A stretch of 64,000 nucleotides of DNA from Treponema sp. GTDB lineage: Bacteria > Spirochaetota > Spirochaetia > Treponematales > Treponemataceae. The notes beneath the pieces were generated by a model. That model saw only the letters and a program-made list of their open reading frames with translations. It made no database searches and was not told the DNA's origin. This document shows positions 41,461 to 49,802 of this stretch, piece after piece. The first letter of the stretch is position 1. Each line of letters opens with the position of its first letter. The translations under genes were made by a program, and so were the position numbers. The stretch spans positions 124,001 through 188,000 of the forward strand of contig JAKSTI010000002.1 in NCBI GenBank assembly GCA_024402665.1. The letters run 5' to 3'.

Positions 41461-43053
41461 ATGCCATTTACATTATTAGACAAGAGTCAGCAGTTTTTTG
41501 AGAGTATGACAAAAGCTTCTCATGCGGCTGCTAAAATTGATGAGAATTGTGTTTATCAGGAAGCTAACGAAGGTACTAGAAAATATATGAACATTCTCTT
41601 AAAAGAGAACATGATTCCAGGATCTGGTCTTGGAAACATTGCTCAGTTCAAGGCCTTCTATGATGCAGTTGTAAAAGAAGGAAAGAAAGGTGTTATTATG
41701 ATGGAACATTTTTCTAATCTTGATTTGCCTGCAATTATTTATCTTCTGGAAAACTGTGGCGAAGAATGGGGAAAAGATTTTGCTTCAAGAATTGTTGCCA
41801 TTGCCGGAATGAAATTGAATGAAGCAAGTGCAGGGGTTCGTGCCTTTACAGAAGCTTTCACTCGTGTAGTAATTTATCCAACAAGAAGTCTTGATTCTTT
41901 TAAAGGAACTGAAGAAGAAAAGGCAGAAGAAGAAAAACGTGCAAGAAAAATCAACTTTGCTGCAATGCGTGCAATGGATGATTGTAAAAAACGCGGTCAG
42001 ATTATTCTTGTATTCCCAAGCGGAACAAGATATCGTCCTGGAAAACCAGAAACAAAACGCGGATTAAAAGAAATTGACAGTTATCTTCGTCTTTTTGATG
42101 TAATGCTTCCAGTTTCAATTAACGGATCTTGTCTTGCAATTAATCCTGCTAATCCAAATGATATGCTTGCTGATATTGTTCAGTATAATAAAGTTACTCT
42201 TACAGCTTCTGATGTTGTAAATTGTAAAGAATTCAGAAATAAACTTCTTGAAAATATGCCAGCTGATGTTGAAGATCCAAAACAGTACACAGTTGATTGC
42301 GTAATGAAACTTATGGAGAAAAAACATCAGGAAGTTGAATTTGAACAGGAATTAGGCGGAACAACTTATCCTGGACGTGGTATTATTGCCGGAAAATCTG
42401 ATGACGGAAAATACGCTGTATCTGCTTACTGGACAATGGGTCGTAGTGCTGGCAGCCGTAACCGTGTATTTGTTACTGAAAACGAAAATGGAAATGAAGT
42501 AATCAGAACAAAAGCTTTTGATCCATCTTTAATTGCAGGGGACCCAAGTCTTATCATTTATGCTGCTGTTCGTCAGTTAGGAAACAAAACTATTGTAACA
42601 AATGGGGATCAGACAGACACAATTTATGAAGGATTGCAGAAAGGTCTTACTTTTGAAGAATCTTTGCGTTCAAGAAAATATGAACACGATGCTCCAAACT
42701 TCACACCACGTATTTCATCATTGCTTACAGTAGAAAATGGAAAATATGATTACGCAATCTCTATTCTTAAAAGCGATAACGGAAATCCTGATAATACATT
42801 GCGTTTCACATTTACTTACGACAATCCACAGAATGGAGAAGGTCATTATATTCACACATATCAGGGTGATGGAGATCCATTACCAAGTTTTGCCGGTGAA
42901 CCTGTAAAACTTCCTATTCACGGAAATATTGATGAATTTGCAGACAAAATCTGGAACACAATCAATGAAGATAATAAAGTTTCACTTTTTGTACGCTATA
43001 TTGAAATTGCTACAGGTAAAGCTGAAACAAGAATCTTCAATAAAAACAAATAA
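41461..43053 (+). CDS. Fusion: glycerol-3-phosphate acyltransferase-like domain + PurO-type IMP cyclohydrolase
   Basis: This 530-residue protein has two parts. Residues ~1-290 resemble soluble or plant-type glycerol-3-phosphate acyltransferases: MMEHFSNLDLPA holds the H-x4-D catalytic pair, and LVFPSGTRYRPGKPETKRG matches the substrate-binding block. From ~298 the sequence (TTYPGRGIIAGKSDDGKYAV, YWTMGRSAGSRNRVFVTE, DAPNFTPRIS) matches IMP cyclohydrolase of the archaeal PurO type, which closes FAICAR to IMP. A stand-alone AICAR transformylase, the preceding step, lies two genes downstream. No stop or frameshift separates the domains. Why lipid acylation and purine closure are joined is unknown. 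Confidence 0.8.
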   Translation: MPFTLLDKSQQFFESMTKASHAAAKIDENCVYQEANEGTRKYMNILLKENMIPGSGLGNIAQFKAFYDAVVKEGKKGVIMMEHFSNLDLPAIIYLLENCGEEWGKDFASRIVAIAGMKLNEASAGVRAFTEAFTRVVIYPTRSLDSFKGTEEEKAEEEKRARKINFAAMRAMDDCKKRGQIILVFPSGTRYRPGKPETKRGLKEIDSYLRLFDVMLPVSINGSCLAINPANPNDMLADIVQYNKVTLTASDVVNCKEFRNKLLENMPADVEDPKQYTVDCVMKLMEKKHQEVEFEQELGGTTYPGRGIIAGKSDDGKYAVSAYWTMGRSAGSRNRVFVTENENGNEVIRTKAFDPSLIAGDPSLIIYAAVRQLGNKTIVTNGDQTDTIYEGLQKGLTFEESLRSRKYEHDAPNFTPRISSLLTVENGKYDYAISILKSDNGNPDNTLRFTFTYDNPQNGEGHYIHTYQGDGDPLPSFAGEPVKLPIHGNIDEFADKIWNTINEDNKVSLFVRYIEIATGKAETRIFNKNK

Positions 43054-43073
43054 TTTTTCTGCAGGGATTTTCA

Positions 43074-43673
43074 ATGGGCGAAGGAATTAAAAAAGCAGTT
43101 AGAATTTTACTTACAAATCTTCTTATGGTAATCTGCAGTATTCCTGTTATTACGGCAGGTGCTGCAATTGCGGCTGCTTTTTATGTAAATTTAAAGCTGG
43201 CTGGCGGAGAAGATGTTTCTGTTGTAAAAATGTTTTTTAATTCCTTCAAACAGAATTTCCTTCAGGGAACATTAATGTGGATTATCACATTGCCATTTCT
43301 TGCGGGGCTTGGCTATATGTGGTTCAAACTTCTTTCTATGAAAGAATTCAGCCTTCTTTTTGTTATTGGCTCTGTTTTACTTACATTTATCTTTTTTATT
43401 GTATTCATTTATACTTTCCCATTAATTGCCCGCTACAATAATACTCTTGCAAATCAGATCAGAAACTCAATTGGGATTACAGTGCAGAATTTTAAATCAA
43501 CACTTATCCTTATTGTAAAAATCCTTGTTGAAATTGCCATTTCATATGTTGTTTTGGGTTTCTTTGGATTTATGATTATTCCTCTTCTTGTAATGATTGC
43601 TCCTGCTGTAATTATCAGCACAATCAGTGAACCTGCAAAAGAAATCTTTACTGACTTAGAATCTAAAGCATAG
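43074..43673 (+). CDS. YesL-like (DUF624) membrane protein
   Basis: This 199-residue protein has about five transmembrane segments (near 10-36, 65-82, 90-118, 135-160 and 162-185). It matches the YesL/DUF624 pattern, including TNLLMVICSIPVITAGAA and the following YVNLKLAGGE. YesL proteins are usually found near sugar transporters and have no defined role. It starts 20 bases after the fusion gene with an ATG preceded by CAGGGA, so it is probably co-transcribed with that gene. Confidence 0.75.
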   Translation: MGEGIKKAVRILLTNLLMVICSIPVITAGAAIAAAFYVNLKLAGGEDVSVVKMFFNSFKQNFLQGTLMWIITLPFLAGLGYMWFKLLSMKEFSLLFVIGSVLLTFIFFIVFIYTFPLIARYNNTLANQIRNSIGITVQNFKSTLILIVKILVEIAISYVVLGFFGFMIIPLLVMIAPAVIISTISEPAKEIFTDLESKA

Positions 43674-43693
43674 CAACCAAATTCCATTTTTTA

Positions 43694-43722
43694 TTGAAAG
43701 TTTCCTCTATTTTAACTAATAT
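43694..43722 (+). promoter_or_regulatory. Promoter giving a leaderless AICAR transformylase transcript
   Basis: TTGAAA (43694-43699) and TAATAT (43717-43722) are spaced by exactly 17 bases. The ATG begins seven bases after the -10 box, so transcription should start at or next to the start codon. No ribosome site is present. Confidence 0.65.
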
Positions 43723-43729
43723 AGTGAAT

Positions 43730-44905
43730 ATGAAAGAACTCGAACTTAAATATGGATGCAATCCAAATCAGAAACCTGCAAAGGTATTTATGGAAAATGG
43801 CGATCTTCCAATCACTGTTGTAAACGGAAGACCTGGATACATTAACTTGCTTGATGCTTTGAATGGCTGGCAGTTAGTAAAAGAATTGAAAGAAGCAACT
43901 GGACTTCCTGCTGCTACATCTTTCAAACACGTTTCTCCTGCAGGTGCTGCAGTTGGACTTCCTCTTTCTGACACATTAAAGAAAATCTACTTTACAGACA
44001 ATGTTGAATTAACACCTTTGGCTTGTGCTTATGCCCGTGCTCGCGGTGCTGACCGTATGTCTTCATTCGGTGACTTCATTTCTCTTTCTGACGAATGTGA
44101 TGAAGCTACTGCTTTGTTGATTAAAAAAGAAGTTTCTGACGGTGTAATTGCTCCTGCTTATTCAGCAAAAGCTTTGGAAATCTTAAAAGCAAAGAAAAAC
44201 GGAAACTACTGTGTAATTCAGATTGATCCAAATTATGTTCCAGCTGCAACTGAAACAAAACAGGTATTTGGTGTTACATTTGAACAGGGACACAACTTCC
44301 TTAAAATTGACGAAGAATCTGCTCTTTCTAACATCGTAACAAAAAACAAGACAATGTCTGAAGATGACAAGAGAAACCTTCTTATTTCTTTAATCGTTCT
44401 TAAATATACACAGTCTAACTCAGTTTGTTTCGTAAAAGACGGACAGGCAATTGGTATTGGTGCTGGACAGCAGTCACGCGTTCACTGTACTCGCCTTGCT
44501 GGTCAGAAAGCTGATAACTGGTGGTTGCGCCAGAGTCCACAGGTTTTGGGACTTCAGTTTGTAGACGGAATTAAACGTGCAGACCGCGATAACGCAATTG
44601 ATGTTTACATTGGTGAAGAATATATGGACGTTCTTGCTGAAGGTAAATGGCAGAACATTTTCAAAGTAAAACCAGAAGTATTCACTCGCGAAGCTAAAGC
44701 AGAATGGATTTCTAAGAATACAAATGTAGCTCTTGGTTCAGATGCCTTCTTCCCATTTGGTGACAACATTGACCGCGCTAAAAAATCTGGAGTAACAGTA
44801 ATTGCACAGCCAGGTGGATCAGTTCGCGACGACTTAGTAATTGAAGCAGCCGACGGCTACGGAATGGTAATGGTATTTAATGGAATTCGCCTTTTCCATC
44901 ACTAA
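43730..44905 (+). CDS. AICAR formyltransferase, stand-alone (PurH transformylase domain only)
   Basis: This 391-residue protein corresponds to the C-terminal transformylase half of PurH, without the N-terminal IMP cyclohydrolase (MGS-like) domain. Evidence includes LKYGCNPNQKPA at the start, TSFKHVSPAGAAVG with the catalytic Lys-His, and LKYTQSNSVCFVKDGQAIGIGAGQQSRVHC. It ends GIRLFHH. It would transfer formyl from 10-formyl-THF to AICAR. The PurO-type domain of the upstream fusion gene would complete IMP. I chose the ATG at 43730 over a TTG at 43694 because the family begins near here and a promoter occupies the upstream codons. Confidence 0.92.
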   Translation: MKELELKYGCNPNQKPAKVFMENGDLPITVVNGRPGYINLLDALNGWQLVKELKEATGLPAATSFKHVSPAGAAVGLPLSDTLKKIYFTDNVELTPLACAYARARGADRMSSFGDFISLSDECDEATALLIKKEVSDGVIAPAYSAKALEILKAKKNGNYCVIQIDPNYVPAATETKQVFGVTFEQGHNFLKIDEESALSNIVTKNKTMSEDDKRNLLISLIVLKYTQSNSVCFVKDGQAIGIGAGQQSRVHCTRLAGQKADNWWLRQSPQVLGLQFVDGIKRADRDNAIDVYIGEEYMDVLAEGKWQNIFKVKPEVFTREAKAEWISKNTNVALGSDAFFPFGDNIDRAKKSGVTVIAQPGGSVRDDLVIEAADGYGMVMVFNGIRLFHH

Positions 44906-45133
44906 TTTGCAACGCAAATTAGTGCCGCAAGCTGGTACCAGTGTATGTGCGTAAAGTAATGCAACGGCTTGCGCCCATCACTAATTTGCAACGCAAATTA
45001 GTGCGCCAGGCTAGTAGCAATGGAAGTTATAAATTGCATACAACGGCCTGGCATCCATCACTAATTTACGAAGAAAATTTGTGCGCCAGGCTGGTAGGAA
45101 TTGAAGTTGAAAGACTATGTGCGAAGGCCTGGC
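44900..45133 (+). repeat. Three tandem ~80-bp two-hairpin repeats at the AICAR transformylase 3' end
   Basis: Each unit has a short hairpin CACTAATTTGC/GCAAATTAGTG (44900-44924, 44979-45003; degenerate at 45059-45083) and then a second stem with a ~34-36-nt loop. That second stem is CGCAAGC/GCTTGCG (44926-44973), GCCAGGC/GCCTGGC (45005-45052) and GCCAGGC/GCCTGGC (45085-45133). Unit spacing is 79-80 bp. The second stem changes both arms between units 1 and 2 and keeps pairing. The first hairpin includes the gene's own stop codon. An 80-codon frame across the region is not credible as a protein. Confidence 0.85.
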
Positions 45134-45137
45134 ATTC

Positions 45138-45172
45138 ACCCTTCTTGTGTTTTTTTCACAGGAAGGGTTTTT
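45138..45172 (+). terminator. Terminator after the tandem repeats
   Basis: ACCCTTCTTGTG (45138-45149) pairs with CACAGGAAGGGT (45157-45168), with one wobble, followed by T residues. It ends the AICAR transformylase message, including the repeats. The 80 bases from here to the next gene hold only a ribosome site (AGGAGAG). Confidence 0.88.
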
Positions 45173-45252
45173 ATTTTTAAAATGATGTGTTATTTTTAGT
45201 TCATCATAACTATTTATTTTGAGTTTCCTTCAAAACTTAACAGGAGAGTCTT

Positions 45253-47115
45253 ATGAAAAAAGTAATATTAATTTCTTTAATTCTATCAGTTTTAGCTGTA
45301 CTTGCTGGTTGTAACAAAGACAATTCAAATCAGGCTGCAAACAAATCAAAACAAAATTCTAAAAGTGAAAGCAGCAATTCTGGCAACGACCTTCCATTTA
45401 TGTGGGAAGATCCACAGTATAATATATTTTTTACTATCAAAGAAAAAGATAAGCAGTTTAAATATGAATTAGCTCATAGTGGTGCATATGCGACTGGAGA
45501 ATGTTCTTATGAAAAAGATGTTCTAAAAATGAAGTGTCCGGAAGAAAAAGATATAAAATTTTCTTTGGATAATTCTATAAAGGAACAGCAGCAAATAGCT
45601 CTTAAAAAATTGTTTGGTGATAAAAAAGAAATTGAACTTGTATTTGATGAAAACCGTTATTATCTTTTTGGAAAAGGTTATTATGTTTATGAGGATATTA
45701 TAATTCCAAATTATCCAAAGCAGACCAAGTATCTTGCAGATGGAGATACTTCATATTTTCATGATATGGAAGTTATTCTGGACAGAAAAGTGCTGGCTTC
45801 AAAAGAAGAAATCAAACTTTATTCTGCACCAGATGTAAATTCACAGGAACTTTTCTTTTCAGATTTTAAATTAAGCCAGTTAGCGATTACAAGTTATCTT
45901 TCAAACTATGGTTATTATGTTGGTTTGAAAAATGAAGAAGTTATGGATGAATATGGAAAAGTGAATATGCCGCTTTTACCAGGATTAAAATTTGAAACTT
46001 TGGCGAGAAGTTCAAAATCAGAAACTATAAATGGTAAAACAGGTTATTGGTATGCCATTCAGAATGATAAGATTCCTGACTATATTTTACATAATGAAAA
46101 AACCTTTGCCTGGATTTTTGTTTCAGATGAAGAATTTGAAGAATATGATGATTCCAAAAAACTTGAATATACAAAAGAATTTATTGATGCAGCAGATTTA
46201 AAAGGTTATATCGAAAAAACTAATTTTGAATTAAGCAGACTGAAAGACAAGTTAAAATCATTTTATATAGGTGATATAGAAGCTGGCTTTAACATTTTTT
46301 ACACAGATGATGAGTTATTTTTAGCTGTAGAAGGTAATGGAAATTATATTACTAAACTTAATCGAAACCAGATGTATGTTGATAAAGATGGTTTCTTAAA
46401 ATTAAAGTTGAATAATAAAGAACTGCTGATTATTGAAGGCAAAAGACTTACACAGGATTTCTCTCAGTTTGAAAATGACGGCAAAAATGATTATGACTTA
46501 GAGGAAAATGATATACCTTTTAGAGGAATGGATCTGGTAGAAAATATAGAATCAACATCTTCTTTCTCTGAAAAACTTAATGGAAAAACAGTAAATTATA
46601 CACCTGATAATCTTCTTAAATGTTTTACTGCTGGTGGCTGCAAATGTCATCCTTATGCCTGGAATTATAAGCATATTCCTTGGGTAGAAGGGGCAGAAGG
46701 CAACGGAATTGGCGAAAGTGTTACTATAACCTTTACAAAAGAAATCCCAGGAGTTTCTATATTAAATGGTTTTACAGACATTGCAAATCTTAAACTTTAT
46801 AAGGAAAATCCTCGTGTAAAAACACTTCTTGTAGAAGATTTAACAAATGGTACTTCTAAGACAGTTTCTTTTGAAGATTATGTTTATTTCAATTTTATTC
46901 AGTTTGAACAGCCAGTAAAAAAAGTTCGTCTGACAATTGAAGAAGTTTATGAAGGAACAAAATATTCAGACACATGTATTTCTGCAGTAATTCCTCATGA
47001 AACTTTGTATAATAATAGAACAAGTTATGATCAGTTCATTAATTTTATGGTAGATTATGAAGCTGAAATGACTGGTTTTGACACTATTTTGAAGAACTAC
47101 GGCTGGTGGTTTTGA
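45253..47115 (+). CDS. Lipoprotein with C-terminal discoidin-like NADase-type glycan-binding domain
   Basis: This 620-residue protein has a lipobox LAGC (Cys19), then a Lys/Ser/Asn-rich tether (about 20-48). The central part is beta-rich and partly repeats short YxF segments. The C-terminal ~150 residues (GNGIGESVTITFTKEIPG, ILNGFTDIANLKLY, FIQFEQPVKKVRLTIEEVYEG, YSDTCIS) resemble the discoidin-like NADase-type glycan-binding domain seen in spirochaete and other exported proteins. A surface binding role is plausible. Two closely spaced Cys (CKCH, near 460) precede the domain. Confidence 0.7.
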   Translation: MKKVILISLILSVLAVLAGCNKDNSNQAANKSKQNSKSESSNSGNDLPFMWEDPQYNIFFTIKEKDKQFKYELAHSGAYATGECSYEKDVLKMKCPEEKDIKFSLDNSIKEQQQIALKKLFGDKKEIELVFDENRYYLFGKGYYVYEDIIIPNYPKQTKYLADGDTSYFHDMEVILDRKVLASKEEIKLYSAPDVNSQELFFSDFKLSQLAITSYLSNYGYYVGLKNEEVMDEYGKVNMPLLPGLKFETLARSSKSETINGKTGYWYAIQNDKIPDYILHNEKTFAWIFVSDEEFEEYDDSKKLEYTKEFIDAADLKGYIEKTNFELSRLKDKLKSFYIGDIEAGFNIFYTDDELFLAVEGNGNYITKLNRNQMYVDKDGFLKLKLNNKELLIIEGKRLTQDFSQFENDGKNDYDLEENDIPFRGMDLVENIESTSSFSEKLNGKTVNYTPDNLLKCFTAGGCKCHPYAWNYKHIPWVEGAEGNGIGESVTITFTKEIPGVSILNGFTDIANLKLYKENPRVKTLLVEDLTNGTSKTVSFEDYVYFNFIQFEQPVKKVRLTIEEVYEGTKYSDTCISAVIPHETLYNNRTSYDQFINFMVDYEAEMTGFDTILKNYGWWF

Positions 47116-47154
47116 ATTGTAGATTAATAGAAAAGGAAATAGGAAAGGATTTTT

Positions 47155-48471
47155 ATGAAAAATAGAATTTATATAATCATTATGAGTATTGCAGCATTAA
47201 TTATGTTCAATGCATGTAATCACGATCAGTCTCAGTCTCAGGATGTAGTTCCTGAATATACTGTTGAGGATGTTGAAGGATCAACTGCTGATGAAGTTAA
47301 AAAAATAATGCATTATTCCAGCATTGATACAAAAGGGCAGAAAATTACTCTTTCAGGATATTTTTCATATCCACAAGGAGAAAATTGCCAGCTTAAACAA
47401 ATTATTCTTTGTGTGCATGGTACATATCAACTCAACGCATTAGCGCCATCTGTAAGAAAAAATGGGGAAGATATTCCAAAAAATGCTGCTCAGGGAAGAG
47501 TAATTATTTGTCCTGATTATCTTGGGTATGGTGACACTAAAGATAAAGTGCATCCATATATGAACCAGAGCCTTACTGCCAGAAATTCTTTAGACATGGA
47601 ACTGGCTGTTTTACAGTATTTTAGAGACAATAACATTGAATTAAGTGAAGATTATTACACAATTATAGCTGGTTTTTCACAGGGTGGTTCTTCTGCACTT
47701 GCAACACACAAATATGTTGAATCTTTATCAGAAAAACAGCAGAACAATATAAGATTAAGAAAGTCATTTTGTGGCGGAACTCCTGCAAGCATGGAAGTTA
47801 CAATGAATGAGTTCTTGGAGAAAGAAACAGGAATCGAAATTCCAAAAGATGTGGAAAAAATACAGGAAATTTTGGAAGATGTTGCTCTGGAAGTTGTTAT
47901 TAGTTTTATGGCAATTCAAGGGATGTATGAAAGCTATCCGGAAGCATTTAAATCTTATGGATTAAAAGATTTTTATAATCCGCTTATTGATGTAAATAAA
48001 CTCTCAGAAGCACTTAAAGTAGGTACGGCCGAAGATAGTGAAGTTAAAGAAGTTTGGGAATTATATGAAGAATCAAATAAAGAAATAATAGAAGCGGTAA
48101 CATTGTTTTCTGCTGATGTGTTTATGAATCCTGAAAAAGTGATGGTTAGCAATATTTACAGTGCAGATTTTTTGGATGACAATTCTGAATTGCGAAAAAA
48201 TTTCATGGAATGTTTGAAGAAAAATGACCTTACAGACTGGGAACCAAAAAATCCAATTGATTTTTATCATTCAACACAAGATGATGTTGTTCCTTATGCA
48301 AACCTGGAAGCATTAATGGCAGCAGACAAAATGGGAAGATTCCCAGACAAAGTTCATGCATATACAGAGGCAGATTTGGGAAATGTAGCTTCTGATAATT
48401 TAACTCACGGAAATTTTGGTATGAATGTATTTTTCCCACACGTTTTGAATATTCTTGATAATATGAATTAA
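47155..48471 (+). CDS. Lipoprotein alpha/beta hydrolase
   Basis: This 438-residue protein has a lipobox FNAC (Cys21). The hydrolase core shows IILCVHGTY (oxyanion strand), GFSQGGSSALA (G-x-S-x-G nucleophile), FYHSTQDDVVPYANLEAL (Asp loop) and NLTHGNFG (His). The layout resembles secretory lipases and similar exported esterases. It lies 39 bases after the preceding lipoprotein gene, with AAAGGA upstream of the ATG, so the two are probably co-expressed on the cell surface. Substrate is unknown. Confidence 0.82.
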   Translation: MKNRIYIIIMSIAALIMFNACNHDQSQSQDVVPEYTVEDVEGSTADEVKKIMHYSSIDTKGQKITLSGYFSYPQGENCQLKQIILCVHGTYQLNALAPSVRKNGEDIPKNAAQGRVIICPDYLGYGDTKDKVHPYMNQSLTARNSLDMELAVLQYFRDNNIELSEDYYTIIAGFSQGGSSALATHKYVESLSEKQQNNIRLRKSFCGGTPASMEVTMNEFLEKETGIEIPKDVEKIQEILEDVALEVVISFMAIQGMYESYPEAFKSYGLKDFYNPLIDVNKLSEALKVGTAEDSEVKEVWELYEESNKEIIEAVTLFSADVFMNPEKVMVSNIYSADFLDDNSELRKNFMECLKKNDLTDWEPKNPIDFYHSTQDDVVPYANLEALMAADKMGRFPDKVHAYTEADLGNVASDNLTHGNFGMNVFFPHVLNILDNMN

Positions 48472-48484
48472 TTTAGATTTAAAG

Positions 48485-48522
48485 TTGTTCACCAAAAGTT
48501 GAAGAGAATTTTTGGTGAACAA
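48485..48522. terminator. Bidirectional terminator between convergent genes
   Basis: TTGTTCACCAAAA (48485-48497) pairs perfectly over 13 bp with TTTTGGTGAACAA (48510-48522). It ends the hydrolase lipoprotein gene and, from the other strand, the amide hydrolase gene. Confidence 0.88.
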
Positions 48523-48530
48523 TCATTATT

Positions 48531-49649
48531 TTATTTTACAGAAAACTTATATCCGTTAGATTTCCAGTTTTCAGTAACAGAAACTTCCCACCAGTAAGTT
48601 TCTTCTGAATAGTCTGGTGTCAAATGATAAACAATTGACCATCTGGAATGAGTTCCCTGATGTACTTTGTGTAAAAGTTCCTTTGCTTCTGCAAAAGTTA
48701 ATTTTTTCCCAGAAGCAAGGTTTGTTTTTAAAGTATTGTATCGTTCAACAGAATTTCCGTATCCAGATTTTAATGTTTCTTCCGAAACACCATCTGTATA
48801 TTTATACAAAGGATGGTTTGTTACACAATTTGTATCTGTAATTCTTAAACCCTTTTTTGAAGCGTTTGAATTAAGATTATCCCATTCAAATGCTGCAGCT
48901 TTTCCTGTTGCGTCTGCTACAAACAAATGGTGTGCTGTATAAATATCTGAATGTAAATCATAATTTTTTATAAGTTTTTTTGCTTCTTCTACTGTTGCAG
49001 CTTTATTAAGTAAAAGGCGTACACAGGAAGTTATAGTTAAATCAGGTTTTTCTGTTGTTTCATTTGTAAGATTTGGAGAGCCGGTGTTTTCCTGATTAAG
49101 AACTGCAACTACAAGTCCTTTTTCGTTTACACCATCAAGAGGAACAAAAACTCCTGTTCTGGCAATAATCTTATTTTTGTCGCTATCAGACATACCATTT
49201 GGGAAGTTGAAGTTTACAAATCCCAAGTTAAATGTTGAAACAGAAGCATAATCTCCATTTTTAGGTTTGTTTCTGATAATCATAACATTTGGAACCATTT
49301 CAGCCTGGAAGTCAAAGTTACGACCTGCATAAAAACCGCCTTCTTTAGAAGGTGCAATAAATGCAGAACAGCCTGCCATAGGATCAAAAGCTGTTATTTT
49401 TACTCCAGGATAATCTTTTTGGATTCGTTTATTAACAAATTCCCCAAGTTCATTTGTAGAAGAAACGCCTTTTTGATCTAAAAATGCTTTAAAATCAGCA
49501 TCACTGTTAATTTCTGCAAAAAGAACTTTTTCCGGCAGATTTTTAGCAGTAATTGTTGGTTTTGTTTCTGGCAGATTTGATGAGCCAGGATGTTCACAGG
49601 CAGCAAATAAAAATAATGCTGCACTTAATGTAAGTAATAATTTTTTCAT
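48531..49649 (-). CDS. Lipoprotein linear amide C-N hydrolase (choloylglycine hydrolase-like)
   Basis: This 372-residue protein has a signal peptide and lipobox FAAC near residue 18. It resembles Ntn hydrolases of the choloylglycine or C45 type: AGCSAFIAPS may contain the nucleophile Cys, followed by YAGRNFDFQAE and LDGVNEKGLVVAVL. As the Cys is internal, autocatalytic processing would be needed to expose it, or the C45-like variant applies. I chose the ATG at 49649, preceded by AGGAGG; a start 13 codons upstream adds no signal. Possible substrates are bile-acid conjugates, acyl-amino acids or other amides. Confidence 0.78.
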   Translation of the reverse strand: MKKLLLTLSAALFLFAACEHPGSSNLPETKPTITAKNLPEKVLFAEINSDADFKAFLDQKGVSSTNELGEFVNKRIQKDYPGVKITAFDPMAGCSAFIAPSKEGGFYAGRNFDFQAEMVPNVMIIRNKPKNGDYASVSTFNLGFVNFNFPNGMSDSDKNKIIARTGVFVPLDGVNEKGLVVAVLNQENTGSPNLTNETTEKPDLTITSCVRLLLNKAATVEEAKKLIKNYDLHSDIYTAHHLFVADATGKAAAFEWDNLNSNASKKGLRITDTNCVTNHPLYKYTDGVSEETLKSGYGNSVERYNTLKTNLASGKKLTFAEAKELLHKVHQGTHSRWSIVYHLTPDYSEETYWWEVSVTENWKSNGYKFSVK

Positions 49650-49782
49650 TTTTCCTCCTTGGTAAACATTAATCCAATGTTCGCTCAATACGAAAATTAT
49701 ACCACCAGTATTTTTAGATTCAAATAAATTCTCATTGTTTCTTTCTTTATTTAAAATCTATCTTTTATTACCCTTTAATTTT

Positions 49783-49791
49783 TGCTATAAT
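49783..49791 (+). promoter_or_regulatory. Extended -10 promoter of the XPB operon
   Basis: TGCTATAAT is an extended -10 ending 11 bases before the ATG at 49803. The transcript would have a leader of only about five bases and no ribosome site. Confidence 0.55.
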
Positions 49792-49802
49792 AATTCGTTG
49801 CT

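Noticed and set aside
44900..45133. Integron cassette array (attC sites)
   Set aside because: Hairpin layout is suggestive, but no GTTRRRY/RYYYAAC core pairs, no cassettes and no integrase were seen.
44941..45180. 79-codon frame downstream of the AICAR transformylase
   Set aside because: It runs through three structured repeats and a terminator. Its apparent protein repeats come from the DNA repeats.
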